A stretch of 39,232 bases of DNA from Candidatus Methanoperedens sp. (GCA_023249105.1 JAHFDG010000037.1:1-39232), one strand, 5' to 3'; numbered from the stretch's first letter, positions 17,233-25,855 are shown. The notes: generated from the letters alone by a model not told the origin. Translations and numbers: made by a program.

Positions 17233-17543
17233 GTCATATTAGAAACAGCAATCCAGAAGCTTCAGTATTTAAAGCCAAGCGGCAAAGAATACTATCTTGT
17301 TACTTTAATGGCATTGAGGGAGAACGGTGTGAGACAACATGATCTGAACGAAGGCGCTCGTGATGTCCCTGCGAAAGCATGGACATAGCAAGAGAAGGCA
17401 AGTTATTTCAAGACGGTGTATTATGAGGAAGCCCGGAAATCGTATGCGAAGCATCATCCAGTCTTTGTGGAAGGGGATAAGGATTTATCATTCCTTTATT
17501 CGATTATTGTACCAAGAGTCTATTTAAGCCTGCAATCTTTTAA
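17233..17543 (+). pseudogene. Decayed ORF with one in-frame TAG
   Basis: Frame 1 is open from 17233 and reads like real protein: TAIQKLQYLKPSGKEYYLVT, then LMALRENGVRQHDLNEGARD. A TAG stands at 17386-17388. The same frame continues with QEKASYFKTVYYEEARKSYA, then KHHPVFVEGDKDLSFLY, before running into the next gene. There is no start codon at the front. I read it as a degenerate gene of the integrated element; I do not recognise the family. Readthrough of TAG as pyrrolysine is possible in some Methanosarcinales but nothing here supports it. Confidence 0.45.
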
Positions 17544-17558
17544 TTGGTGGTGTTCAGA

Positions 17559-17933
17559 ATGGAAAATAAAAACATACTTTTTGCCGGGATTATAATCTTC
17601 TTAGTGCTGGCGGGCAGCTTTACATTATTAGATATAAACAAGCTTATAGGGGGAGAGGCCAATATCGGTTTTGGAATAAGCATAGACACCTTGATATCAA
17701 TAGCGACAAGCATAATGGCGGCAATTTTATTTGTAATATCTGCTGTCGCATATAAAAAAGATAAAAGAAAGCGACTTCTTTTTGTCACAGGTGCCTTCTT
17801 CCTGTTCGCAGTAAAAGGATTCCTAATAGTTGCAGATGAGTTAATCCCTCAGACGGGATGGCCTGAACCTGTAGCGCATCTGTTAGATTTTGGTATATTG
17901 ATATTGTTTTTCTCAGGGCTTGCTAAAAAATAG
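17559..17933 (+). CDS. Small four-helix membrane protein
   Basis: The 124-residue protein starts MENKNILFAGIIIFLVLAG. It has four hydrophobic helices, at about residues 5-24, 42-65, 74-94 and 103-122, with a Lys/Arg loop (YKKDKRKR) after the second. There is no recognisable enzymatic motif. A winged-helix regulator follows 9 bp after the stop, in the same transcript. Such membrane/regulator pairs recur in methanogens and haloarchaea, where a sensing or signalling role has been guessed at but not shown. I chose the ATG at 17559; an in-frame start five codons earlier (17544) lacks a better ribosome site. Confidence 0.6.
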   Translation: MENKNILFAGIIIFLVLAGSFTLLDINKLIGGEANIGFGISIDTLISIATSIMAAILFVISAVAYKKDKRKRLLFVTGAFFLFAVKGFLIVADELIPQTGWPEPVAHLLDFGILILFFSGLAKK

Positions 17934-17942
17934 GAAGATGAG

Positions 17943-18485
17943 ATGGCTATAACTCCATATGAGGAGATCCAGAGGAAGGCTTTAGAATTAGAAATAAGAC
18001 AGAGCATCTATTCTTTAATATCCGCATCTCCTGGACTGCATTTCAGAGAAATCCAGAGAAGGACAAAAATAGCAACAGGACAGCTTACATACCATCTTAA
18101 TTATCTGCATAAAGTATGTTTAATTAAAACCGTAAATGATGGAGAGTATCTGAGATATTATGCCCATATACAAATTAACGATGGAGAGAGAAGAGTTCTG
18201 GAACTGGTGCGACAAAAGAGCATCAGGCATATTTTACTTTTTTTATTGGAAAATGACAATTGTAACCATGAACATCTTGTTAAGAATCTGGATATTGCCC
18301 CATCAACGATATCATGGCATCTTAAAAAACTCATTAATGCCGACGTTGTGAATAAAAAAGTTGAGGGTAGAAAATCATTTTATTCCATTAATAACCCTGA
18401 ACTTATTAAGAAAGTCCTGATAAAAAATAAAGAAAGTTTCCTGGATATTGTAGTTGACAGATTCATAGAGATGTGGGAGACATGA
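17943..18485 (+). CDS. Transcriptional regulator with two winged-helix (ArsR/MarR-like) domains
   Basis: The 180-residue protein has two tandem winged helices. The first (about 15-75) shows RQSIYSLISASPGLHFREIQ and TGQLTYHLNYLHKVCLI; the second (about 90-150) shows HILLFLLENDNCNHEHLVKN and STISWHLKKLINADVV. Both have the usual arginine-rich wing (KKVEGRKSFYSI). There are no metal-binding cysteines as in classic ArsR. The partner is the small membrane protein 9 bp upstream. It may regulate that operon or the PepSY gene downstream, whose promoter carries an inverted repeat. Confidence 0.8.
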   Translation: MAITPYEEIQRKALELEIRQSIYSLISASPGLHFREIQRRTKIATGQLTYHLNYLHKVCLIKTVNDGEYLRYYAHIQINDGERRVLELVRQKSIRHILLFLLENDNCNHEHLVKNLDIAPSTISWHLKKLINADVVNKKVEGRKSFYSINNPELIKKVLIKNKESFLDIVVDRFIEMWET

Positions 18486-18529
18486 CCGTTTGATAACAAT
18501 TCTATTATTCGATAAGCATCCCAAAAACT

Positions 18530-18590
18530 GTTTAAATACAGGTATCTTATTACCAGGTTAAAAGACTATATAGAAATATAATGAGGTAAT
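18530..18590 (+). promoter_or_regulatory. Promoter and candidate operator of the PepSY gene
   Basis: A TATA-like TTTAAATAC lies at about 18532-18540. Just downstream is the short inverted repeat GGTATCTTATTACC (about 18541-18554), where a repressor could block initiation. A GAGGTAA ribosome site precedes the coding region. The evidence is by eye only. Confidence 0.35.
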
Positions 18591-18597
18591 GTATAAA

Positions 18598-18936
18598 ATG
18601 AACAAAAAAATAACCGCTTTGGGTATCCTGTTGTTAGCCGGTGTTGTTATTGCAGGAGCGTCGGGAGCTTTAGCATCTGTAACAAAAACGCACACAGCAG
18701 ATAAGGCAATAAATACACAGACTTCAGTGAAAGAGAACAAAGATGTAAAAGTTACAGTAGAAGATGCAAAGAAAATTGCACTTTTAGCAGTTCCAGGCAC
18801 CATAGTTAAAGAAGAATTGAAAACTGAAAAGGGAATTGTTGTATATAACATAGAAATCAGCGATGGAAAAGCAAATACTGCTGTAAAGATAGACGCAGTA
18901 ACTGGAAAAGTTCTGGAAAAGGAAACCGAAGATTAA
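18598..18936 (+). CDS. Secreted PepSY-domain protein
   Basis: The 112-residue protein begins MNKKITALGILLLAGVVIAG, a signal peptide with probable cleavage after GASGALA. A linker follows, then one PepSY-like domain: VTVEDAKKIALLAVPGTIV, KEELKTEKGIVVYNIEIS, and AVKIDAVTGKVLEKE at the end. PepSY domains occur outside the cell and are thought to bind peptides or inhibit proteases; some act in metal uptake. An in-frame ATG three codons earlier (18589) is less well placed. The ABC exporter operon follows after a short decayed stretch. Confidence 0.8.
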   Translation: MNKKITALGILLLAGVVIAGASGALASVTKTHTADKAINTQTSVKENKDVKVTVEDAKKIALLAVPGTIVKEELKTEKGIVVYNIEISDGKANTAVKIDAVTGKVLEKETED

Positions 18937-19058
18937 ACATCGGGGCGGTCAAGGAAGTTTTTGAGGACGCTGAAGTCACTGAAACTACAAATCGCGTGAA
19001 ATTATGGGTGGCAATTGGAATCGCCCTGACCCGAGGAAATTCGTGTATGAACGGGTAA
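18936..19058 (+). other. Short open remnant between PepSY and ABC genes
   Basis: Frame 3 reads NIGAVKEVFEDAEVTETTNR, then VKLWVAIGIALTRGNSCMNG, before a TAA at 19056. It looks like the end of a coding sequence but has no start or recognisable family. Probably gene debris. Confidence 0.25.
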
Positions 19059-19071
19059 TGATCCAAAAAAT

Positions 19072-19824
19072 ATGGAAACAACTGAAAAACAGTTCATAAT
19101 AGACGTTCGATCTCTTTCAAAGAAATACGGCGATTATTTCGCAGTTGACAGCCTGAACTTGAAGGTGGCGGAGGGTGAGATATTCGGGTTCCTCGGTCAC
19201 AATGGCGCTGGTAAGACTACTACGGTAAATATGCTGACCACATTGCTGCAGCCAACTTCCGGAAGTGCCTTTGTCGCTGGTTTTGACATATTGAAAGAGG
19301 GAGTTGAAGTGCGCAAACGAATAGGGTACCTGCCTGAGAACGTTCAGTTATATGACTCGATGAGCGCCTTTGAGAACCTTGAGTATTTTGCGAAACTCTC
19401 TGGGTTGAGCAAACCGGGGGAGAGAATCCTCCAGGTGCTTGATTTCCTTGATGCCGCCGGTTATCGCAATAAAAAAATGGGCGCGTTGTCCAAGGGTATG
19501 CGTCAAAGGATAGGCATAGCCCAGGCAATACTTCATGAACCTAAGGTGCTGTTCCTTGACGAACCGACGTCCGGCTTAGACCCTTTCGGCGTGAAACAAT
19601 TACGCGACATCCTGCTGCGGTTGAACAAAGAACGCGGGATGACCATCTTCATGAACACCCACCTTTTGTCTGAGGTTACGAAGACGTGCTCCACGATAGG
19701 CGTATTGAGCCATGGAAAACTGATACACTCAGACTCCCTGGCGAATACCATGAGGCGCTTTAACGATGAGGCGTCTCTTGAACAGGTATACATGACGATC
19801 GAAGATGGACGTTATGAAAAATAG
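19072..19824 (+). CDS. ABC transporter ATP-binding protein (ABC-2 exporter type)
   Basis: The 250-residue ATPase has Walker A GHNGAGKTT (residues ~43-51), signature ALSKGMRQRIGIAQAI, Walker B VLFLDEPTSGLDP and the switch His in FMNTHLLSEV. It belongs to the CcmA/NosF-like group that drives ABC-2 exporters. The 3' end overlaps the first permease gene, so the subunits are co-translated. The cargo is unknown. A NosF-type role in copper/N2O reductase maturation was considered, but no nosZ or nosD of that operon type is next to it. Confidence 0.92.
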   Translation: METTEKQFIIDVRSLSKKYGDYFAVDSLNLKVAEGEIFGFLGHNGAGKTTTVNMLTTLLQPTSGSAFVAGFDILKEGVEVRKRIGYLPENVQLYDSMSAFENLEYFAKLSGLSKPGERILQVLDFLDAAGYRNKKMGALSKGMRQRIGIAQAILHEPKVLFLDEPTSGLDPFGVKQLRDILLRLNKERGMTIFMNTHLLSEVTKTCSTIGVLSHGKLIHSDSLANTMRRFNDEASLEQVYMTIEDGRYEK

Positions 19825-20734
19825 CATCACTATCGCCCGCCACGAAATCCAATTACTGTTCCGGGAGCGGACTTTTATCATGCTTCTGGCGGTCTTTGCC
19901 GCCATGACACTCGCATCGGCTTACATCGGCTGGTCATCCCAGCATACTATAGATCAGGTATACACCGCAGCAGCCGAACAGATGCGCCAGAACGGAAAAC
20001 TCGCCTCTCCCTCGCCATTTGCCGACTACCCACACCTTTCCCTCCTCAAGAACATGATGATTTATATAACCCTCATCGGGGGACTGCTCGCCATAAGTAC
20101 AGGTTACGCCGCAGGCATGCGCGAACGCAAAGCAGGTGTAGTAAAACTGCTTTTTTCAAGGCCTGTAGGAATAGAAGAATTCCTGCTCGGCAAATTGCTG
20201 GGGATAGCCTTTGTCCTGGCAGCTGTGATGTTTCTTGCAGCGGCCATAAGTCTGGTATCTTCGGCAGTTCTCGTAAGCCTAAACGTCCAGGACATAATCC
20301 GTTTGTTCAGCTTCTATGGTTTTTCATGGGTTTACCTGCTTGGTTTTGCGCTTCTCGGGTTTAGCTCCGCTCTGGTTAAAGATGATGAGGTCGTGGCTCT
20401 TCTGATTCCCATTATTTTCTGGGTTGCGATAACATTTGTACTGCCTGAGCTGACATCTGCTCTTTACCCCACCGGTTCATTGAACCCGACACTGCCGCAG
20501 ACCGATATCCTCCAGAGCACTACACTGCAGACCATACATGGTGCCGTATACCCCTTCTCTATTTCGGAACACTACAAAGAAACAGCAGCGACCATCCTTG
20601 ACATCGGGGTAGCCGGGACTAATGCACCAGTTCATTCTGGCATACTTAATGTTGTCACAACATTCTGCTGGATGCTGCTATGCCTCGCTGCAAGCTTTAT
20701 TGCCATGCAGTCATTCGATAAATCCCGGTGGTGA
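19814..20734 (+). CDS. ABC-2 type transporter permease 1
   Basis: The 306-residue protein has about six membrane helices and a large outer loop after the first helix, containing QHTIDQVYTAAAEQMRQNG. The cytoplasmic motif ERKAGVVKLLFSRPVGIEEF is the EAA-like contact with the ATPase seen in NosY-like permeases. The ATG at 19814 (MKNSITIARHEIQLL) is 11 nt inside the end of the ATPase gene; an in-frame ATG at 19805 would add three residues. It pairs with a second permease directly downstream, giving a heterodimeric channel. Confidence 0.86.
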   Translation: MKNSITIARHEIQLLFRERTFIMLLAVFAAMTLASAYIGWSSQHTIDQVYTAAAEQMRQNGKLASPSPFADYPHLSLLKNMMIYITLIGGLLAISTGYAAGMRERKAGVVKLLFSRPVGIEEFLLGKLLGIAFVLAAVMFLAAAISLVSSAVLVSLNVQDIIRLFSFYGFSWVYLLGFALLGFSSALVKDDEVVALLIPIIFWVAITFVLPELTSALYPTGSLNPTLPQTDILQSTTLQTIHGAVYPFSISEHYKETAATILDIGVAGTNAPVHSGILNVVTTFCWMLLCLAASFIAMQSFDKSRW

Positions 20735-20737
20735 ACC

Positions 20738-21706
20738 ATGAACAATTCCTTAATAATCGCCAGAAAAGAATTTAAAGACATACTTCACAGCGGTATTTTC
20801 CGCATAGTTCTCCTTCTCCTTCTGGCGTTAACCGCGACATCAGTCATAGTCTCATCTCTGGTATTTGAAAGCCAGGTCACCTCATACCAGACGTCCCTCC
20901 AGACCCTGAAAGATCTTGGGAAACAACCAAATGCCCCGGAACCTCAGTTATTTCCATTGAATTTGCTTCGCGGGGCTGTAGACTATCTTGAAATAGTCGG
21001 TGCAATACTCGGGATCCTGCTCGGCAGCCTCACCATAGCAAGAGAAAAAAACACGCAGACGCTGAAACTCATCCTGACACGACCGGTCAGTCGCAAAGAC
21101 CTGTTATTCGGGAAGATGCTGGGAAATGCTACATTCATAGGCATCGTGCTGGTATTTGTGGGCTTGTTCGCCTTTTTAAGTCTCGTGTTGGTCGCGGGAG
21201 CAGTATTGACTTTAACCGAAATCATCAAGTTACTGCTGGTGCTGGTAATTTCATGGATTTACATAATGGCGTTCTTTAGCCTGGCGGAATTCCTCTCCCT
21301 GGGTATGAGGAGTCTTTCAAACGCCCTGATAGTGGCTTTCACCATTTGGCTGGTATTCGTCCTCATACTGCCCCAGATAGGAGATACGATGGATCCTGAC
21401 AACCAGGTGCCTGGAGGCTTCTTTAACAGCATACACTTCAACAAGGAACAAGAAAAACAGGTACTTGCAAGGTTCAGTTCATATGAGACCACCCGGAATT
21501 TCATCGAGGAATTATCCGTGACAAAGCACTATGAGCGCACCGCTTTTGCCCTCTTAGGCATAAAACCGGAATTCAACGGTATGCAGTTGCTGGATATACT
21601 GGGCCAAAAATGGTTTGATATTTTGGTGACCCTGCTGTTTTTTGCTGTCACGACATTTGCAAATTACTCTATACTGAATAAAAAGAACATACTTTTATGG
21701 GATTAA
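20738..21706 (+). CDS. ABC-2 type transporter permease 2
   Basis: The 322-residue protein parallels the first permease: MNNSLIIARKEFKDILHSG, then an outer loop, then AREKNTQTLKLILTRPVSRK contacting the ATPase, and five more helices ending NYSILNKKNILLWD. The gene starts 3 bp after the first permease and overlaps the lipoprotein reading frame by a few bases, so the four genes form one operon. Its partner order (ATPase, permease, permease, exported protein) suggests that the lipoprotein is part of the transport system or its cargo. Confidence 0.86.
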   Translation: MNNSLIIARKEFKDILHSGIFRIVLLLLLALTATSVIVSSLVFESQVTSYQTSLQTLKDLGKQPNAPEPQLFPLNLLRGAVDYLEIVGAILGILLGSLTIAREKNTQTLKLILTRPVSRKDLLFGKMLGNATFIGIVLVFVGLFAFLSLVLVAGAVLTLTEIIKLLLVLVISWIYIMAFFSLAEFLSLGMRSLSNALIVAFTIWLVFVLILPQIGDTMDPDNQVPGGFFNSIHFNKEQEKQVLARFSSYETTRNFIEELSVTKHYERTAFALLGIKPEFNGMQLLDILGQKWFDILVTLLFFAVTTFANYSILNKKNILLWD

Positions 21707-21708
21707 AT

Positions 21709-22365
21709 ATGAAAAAGACAAAAATATTTGGATTGGTGCTGCTTTTATCCGCGATAGTGATCCTATCAGGATGCACTGCACCACAAAAGATTTCAGACAC
21801 GCAATATAATGGAAGCAATCAAGTCACAAAACTAAACGAAATACCCGATAACGCCAAAAAACTACTGGGAATCGACCCCATGAGCAATGATACTGATGGC
21901 GACGGTGTAGACGATTTGAACGACTCAACACCCACCTTTGCAGATGTACCTCCACAGGCTTCAACCGGCCCTGTGGGTTTCAGGATACAGAACATACTTG
22001 TTGAAAACAACTATGATCAGGCATCAAAACAAGCCGCACCTGACCACTTAGAGTTGGTATTGCAGAGCACAACCAGCAAAGACATTAGCAACCTGACTGC
22101 GTATTATATCATCAGCGACTATAAAATAAACAAGACAGAGTCATACATAAAGCCGCTGAAGGGTTTTGTCCTGAAGGCTAATGAAATAAGAACCATACAC
22201 TTTGATGCAGGACAGAAGCCAGACCATTTCCGCGCCAACCCGAATAGCATATACTACACAACAAAAGACGAGCTGAACTTCACGGTCACGATAAACGCGG
22301 ACGGCTATGCAGCCCAGACAACACAGGTGAAAAAAGATGCAGGCGGTGCAGAATCACCGGATTGA
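21709..22365 (+). CDS. Lipoprotein with a thrombospondin-3-like calcium motif
   Basis: The 218-residue protein starts MKKTKIFGLVLLLSAIVI and has a lipobox LSGC, so it is probably lipid-anchored outside the cell. Residues ~50-75 read GIDPMSNDTDGDGVDDLND, a calcium-binding TSP3/dockerin-like loop. The rest is beta-rich (ELVLQSTTSKDISNLTAYYI) and resembles exported adhesion-like domains, not an enzyme. It is the last gene of the ABC-2 operon. The true start is taken as the ATG at 21709 with the signal sequence directly after it. Convergent MFS debris overlaps its last 12 bases. Confidence 0.75.
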   Translation: MKKTKIFGLVLLLSAIVILSGCTAPQKISDTQYNGSNQVTKLNEIPDNAKKLLGIDPMSNDTDGDGVDDLNDSTPTFADVPPQASTGPVGFRIQNILVENNYDQASKQAAPDHLELVLQSTTSKDISNLTAYYIISDYKINKTESYIKPLKGFVLKANEIRTIHFDAGQKPDHFRANPNSIYYTTKDELNFTVTINADGYAAQTTQVKKDAGGAESPD

Positions 22366-22613
22366 ACTCTGAATGGAGCTACCCATTACCGACCAGGCAA
22401 AAACACCCGTAATTACCAGCGCGAGCGCAAAACGTGCAAAAAAGCCAGCAGTAAACCCTGCCTTGGTAATGATTAGACCGGTCACGAGTGGGCCGGTCGA
22501 GTGCCCGATATCCATTATCGATGACAATGCTCCCATGGATGCGCCGATCTCCTCCATTTTAGCAAGATCGGCAACATATGCACTTGTCGTAACTGTGGAT
22601 AGGGAAATGCCGT
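22354..22613 (-). pseudogene. MFS transporter C-terminal remnant
   Basis: Reading leftwards from about 22613, the frame gives GISLSTVTTSAYVADLAKME, then EIGASMGALSSIMDIGHSTG and PLVTGLIITKAGFTAGFFA. This is the characteristic late-helix pattern (GAxMGxLxxIMDIGxxxGP) of a major facilitator permease. Only some 85 codons of ~400 remain and there is no start. It ends in a TGA at 22354 overlapping the lipoprotein gene. It cannot make a transporter. Confidence 0.7.
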
Positions 22614-22783
22614 TTTATAAAAATCACATATACTCCAGAAGAAAAAAAAAGGAAGTACGGGGGTGGAAGATATTAATAATATTGCAAATTTTTGAGACTT
22701 TCCATTAATCTATTAGTGTCGTTCCTAAAAAAGTCAATCAATGTTTCATAAATATTAAATACAATGAGTTAAAATAAGATATT

Positions 22784-23206
22784 ATGCAAAAAGACCAAAA
22801 TATTCAAAACAGTGCATACATGCAGCGTATTCTTAAAGATAAAGTGCTCACGCGGTTAGAAATAGTCCGGCGCTATTATGCCAACGAAAAGCCGCCTGAT
22901 TTTGCATCTGAGTTTGGTCTCACACCCAGATATATATTCTATATAATCGAGGCATTCGAAAAACATGGCTGGCGCGGTCTCATAGATAAGCGAGGCGGCG
23001 CATATAACGTGAAGATTACTGAGAATGTTGAAAGAGAAATAGTAAAGGCATTCATAGGCAATCCGGCATTTAAAGCAAAGGACATTGCTCCGATCCTTGA
23101 AAAACAAAACATTATGCTTAGCACAAAAAGCATAGACCGCATACTTGAGAAGCATTTTCTGAAAATAAAAAAGAAAAGAAATATAAAAACAAATATAAGT
23201 TTATGA
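22784..23206 (+). CDS. Double helix-turn-helix protein, IS630-type transposase DNA-binding part
   Basis: The 140-residue protein has two HTH units in IS630/Tc1 order. The first is LEIVRRYYANEKPPDFASEF, then GLTPRYIFYIIEAFEKHGW, followed by the linker RGLIDKRGG. The second is IAPILEKQNIMLSTKSIDRI. The DDE catalytic domain is absent; the ORF ends in a Lys-rich tail. It is either a truncated transposase or a domesticated DNA-binding protein. It lies just upstream of the rdfA operon and its palindromic operator, so it is a possible regulator. An HTH of the same style occurs in the 31.4-kb gene. Confidence 0.6.
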   Translation: MQKDQNIQNSAYMQRILKDKVLTRLEIVRRYYANEKPPDFASEFGLTPRYIFYIIEAFEKHGWRGLIDKRGGAYNVKITENVEREIVKAFIGNPAFKAKDIAPILEKQNIMLSTKSIDRILEKHFLKIKKKRNIKTNISL

Positions 23207-23241
23207 ATATTAGATTGTCATAAATCAGACAGAAAAAAAGA

Positions 23242-23276
23242 TTTATATACTAGAAATCTTGTTAATATTAACAAGA
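23242..23276 (+). promoter_or_regulatory. P1: TATA box plus perfect 20-bp palindrome before rdfA
   Basis: The TATA element ATTTATATAC lies at 23241-23250. The palindrome TCTTGTTAATATTAACAAGA occupies 23257-23276 and is perfectly self-complementary. Transcription should start about 25 bp after the TATA centre, inside the palindrome, so a bound protein would block it. The same site recurs at 26461, 27290 and 33291. Confidence 0.7.
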
Positions 23277-23311
23277 AATAGACAAAAGCAGAATGGAGCC
23301 TCGAAACCATA

Positions 23312-23926
23312 ATGACCTGTGCAATATGCCGTACAATTGAAAATGAAGGATTTGATAAAAAACAGATAAACGAAGAAATCAAATCATTATATCTTGGCTT
23401 GAACGGTAAAAGAGCTGGCACTCCGGCAATAACGCATTATTTCAATAGAAAAATCCTGGAGAATATATTCAAAGAGAAAAGCAAAGGCAGAGAGATGCCA
23501 CTCGTTAAAATGTCTGAATTATATAATACTGTCAGGAAAGTATTTGATTCCGAGGAAATACCTACAGAAGATTATGAACTGATGTCGCGTGTATTCGATC
23601 AATACGGCATAGATATAAATTTAGTGAGAAGCAGGTTCACGAATCGTACAAGCATGTGGCAGCACATCAAAATCTGCTTGAAGCTAGAAACTATAAGAAT
23701 ATCGGACGAAGATTTCCTGAAACAATCAAATACGAGAATAAAATACTTCAAAGAGAATTTTAAAAAATTGATCAGGCGGGCAGAAATTAGAGGCATAGGC
23801 GGCGAAGGAACAAGTTTTGAGCCGGTACTTGTTGTAATATGCAAAAGATGCGATCGATCATATCCTGCGGAAGAGTTCATGAAGAAAGATTTTAAATGTG
23901 AATGCACCAAAGAAGAGGGAAGATAA
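23312..23926 (+). CDS. RdfA-like zinc protein (rod-determining factor family)
   Basis: The 204-residue protein opens MTCAICRTIENEGF (C3, C6) and ends with CKRCDRSYPAEEF and CEC (about 177-199). Between them are features I recognise from haloarchaeal RdfA proteins: a conserved YFNR motif followed by an amphipathic helix (ITHYFNRKILENIFKE), LYNTVRKVFDSEEIP, and YGIDINLVRSRFTNRTSMWQ in place of the GVDVDALERDFVSHQ-type segment. Haloarchaeal RdfA acts with the SMC-like protein Sph3 in cell-shape control. Here too the next gene, 1 bp away, is an SMC-like ATPase. The similarity is weak and from memory. GGAG lies about 13 nt before the ATG. Confidence 0.68.
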   Translation: MTCAICRTIENEGFDKKQINEEIKSLYLGLNGKRAGTPAITHYFNRKILENIFKEKSKGREMPLVKMSELYNTVRKVFDSEEIPTEDYELMSRVFDQYGIDINLVRSRFTNRTSMWQHIKICLKLETIRISDEDFLKQSNTRIKYFKENFKKLIRRAEIRGIGGEGTSFEPVLVVICKRCDRSYPAEEFMKKDFKCECTKEEGR

Positions 23927-23927
23927 A

Positions 23928-25841
23928 ATGAAAAGTTTAGAGATGAACCAAATTAACATAGAAGCTGAGAACTTAGGAGGGCTTGCAGGAAAGACAAAAA
24001 TCAAAATTGAGCCCGGGATAAATATTATCGAGGCGCCAAACGCCGCGGGAAAAACAAGTATAGTTGGCGCTTTTACGCTTTCTGTGCTTTCCCCGAAAGA
24101 AGCTTCGCAGCACGCTCATATATTGCATTCGGAAGAAGCTCGCGGAAGCGTAAAGTTAAGTTTTGACGATCAAAAAATAGAGAGAACTATCCAGAGGAAA
24201 GATAAAGGAAAGGACGTGGAGATTGTAGGCGGGTCAGTGGCTTCCGGGGATGAACTTGGATTAATAAGGCGGTATGCAGTGGCGGATGAACACAATCCCG
24301 TACTCGTTAAAGTCAGGGCCGGAGACAATCTTAAAGAGGTGCTCACTGAATATTCAGGGGTCGAGGAACTGAGGTCAGAGCAGAAGAAACTGATTGGAGA
24401 AAAAGACGAGCTTCAAGAAAAACTGAAGCAGGGCAACGAGAAATTGAAGAAAATCGATTTCCTGAAAAAAGATCTCAAAAATAAAGAAAAAAGGCTGGAT
24501 GAGCTTGAATCTGAAAAGAAGAAGATCCGCGAAAGAGAGAAAAAGCCATCTGAAGGTGAAGGTGAAGCAAAGCTGGTAGAGCTTGAGGGTGAAATAGCCA
24601 GAACTGAAACGGATCTAAAAAGTATTGCTGAATCTATTAAAACCGCAGAATCGTTAATTAAATCCAGAAACGAAAGGTTAAAAGCCATTGAGCAGCGCGC
24701 TGCAGGTGGTATAGAAGACACTATTAAAGAGATCGAAGGAAAAGAAGATGAGATAAAAGGTCTGGAAAAAGAGAAGCTTGAATTGGACCGGAAGTATTCG
24801 CTGAAGTCCAGCGAGCTGGCGCATCTTCGATTTATTGTGAGCAGTGCGCCGGCATATGCCGTACCAAGTGAAGATAAACTTGCAGCTTTAATATCAGATG
24901 AAGAGCAGCTTATAGTTTGTCCTATCTGCGATCATAAAACCAAATACGGGCAGATAAAAGCCAAGCAGCAGAAAACCGATGAAGAGGTTAAAGAAATATC
25001 TAAACAGAAATCGGATCTTGAACAAAAGATAAATAAATTTAATAGAAAAATAAGTGAACTCAATGCAAAAAAGACTGAAAAGGATTCTTTAGAGACTGAA
25101 AAAAGCAGGATTTTACATGAACTTGCCAGTCATGAAAAAATGCATTCCAAGAAAAAAGAGGATATAAAAGCACTTGAAGCCAGGCTGACTGAACTCACGG
25201 CATCAAGAGATAAGATGCTCAAGAAGAGAAAAGAAGTGGCTTCGGATGTTGAAAAAGAAAAAATTAAGCTTGAAAAAGAAATGGCGGTAGTATCGAGCGG
25301 AATCGATAGAATGAAGAACGAACTTAAGCTGCTCGAATCTGCTTCAGCTGATCTTAATAAGATAGAAAAGAAAAACGAAAACATTGATCAAAGAATTAAA
25401 GAGCTTACATCCGAAATAGAGGAACGCGAGAACGGTATTGTAAGAATATTCAATACGGAAATCAAACAGATATACGAAAAGATGGGATTCAAGAAAGTGG
25501 ATGAGTTGAAACTTGATAAGAAGTTCGATCTCAATGTGGTAAGGAAAAGTAAGGCTGGTGCAGGATACGCGGACATGCATTCTGTGAAAAGCCTCAGCAA
25601 GACCGAGAGGGAAGTAGCTGGCCTTATATTGCTGTTAAGCGGCTATCGCGCATTTAAAGTGGCAGACAAATATCCATTGTTTATAGTAGATGAAATAAGT
25701 TTCATGGATCCGGAGCGTTTAAAAGAATTCATTAACCATATTAAAGAAACAGCACAGGCCATAATACTCACAACTATTCCTGGGAGAGAAATAGTCCTCC
25801 CTGGCGTGACGCATATACCCCTTGCTGAAGTTAGAAGGTAA
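23928..25841 (+). CDS. Archaea-specific SMC/Rad50-like ATPase (Sph/ASRP type)
   Basis: The 637-residue protein has an N-terminal ABC half with Walker A APNAAGKTS (residues ~36-44). A long coiled coil (about 135-300) precedes a central CPIC (about 331-334), like a zinc hook; a second coil follows (about 345-500). The C-terminal ABC half has signature SLSKTEREVAGLILLLSG and Walker B PLFIVDEISFMDPERL. Such 'archaea-specific SMC-related' proteins pair with RdfA in haloarchaea and affect cell shape; others act on DNA. The only extra feature is the CxxC hook. I start at the ATG at 23928; an upstream in-frame start (23898) lies inside rdfA. The winged-helix gene follows 14 bp on. Confidence 0.85.
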   Translation: MKSLEMNQINIEAENLGGLAGKTKIKIEPGINIIEAPNAAGKTSIVGAFTLSVLSPKEASQHAHILHSEEARGSVKLSFDDQKIERTIQRKDKGKDVEIVGGSVASGDELGLIRRYAVADEHNPVLVKVRAGDNLKEVLTEYSGVEELRSEQKKLIGEKDELQEKLKQGNEKLKKIDFLKKDLKNKEKRLDELESEKKKIREREKKPSEGEGEAKLVELEGEIARTETDLKSIAESIKTAESLIKSRNERLKAIEQRAAGGIEDTIKEIEGKEDEIKGLEKEKLELDRKYSLKSSELAHLRFIVSSAPAYAVPSEDKLAALISDEEQLIVCPICDHKTKYGQIKAKQQKTDEEVKEISKQKSDLEQKINKFNRKISELNAKKTEKDSLETEKSRILHELASHEKMHSKKKEDIKALEARLTELTASRDKMLKKRKEVASDVEKEKIKLEKEMAVVSSGIDRMKNELKLLESASADLNKIEKKNENIDQRIKELTSEIEERENGIVRIFNTEIKQIYEKMGFKKVDELKLDKKFDLNVVRKSKAGAGYADMHSVKSLSKTEREVAGLILLLSGYRAFKVADKYPLFIVDEISFMDPERLKEFINHIKETAQAIILTTIPGREIVLPGVTHIPLAEVRR

Positions 25842-25855
25842 CCGCGGGAAAAGCT

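Noticed and set aside
17386-17388. TAG as a pyrrolysine codon
   Set aside because: The frame lacks a start and known Pyl-protein homology; decay is the simpler explanation.
19072-22365. ABC operon read as NosDFY copper/N2O-reductase maturation system
   Set aside because: The similarity is only the general ABC-2 layout; no nosZ or typical NosD is adjacent, and the lipoprotein is of another type.
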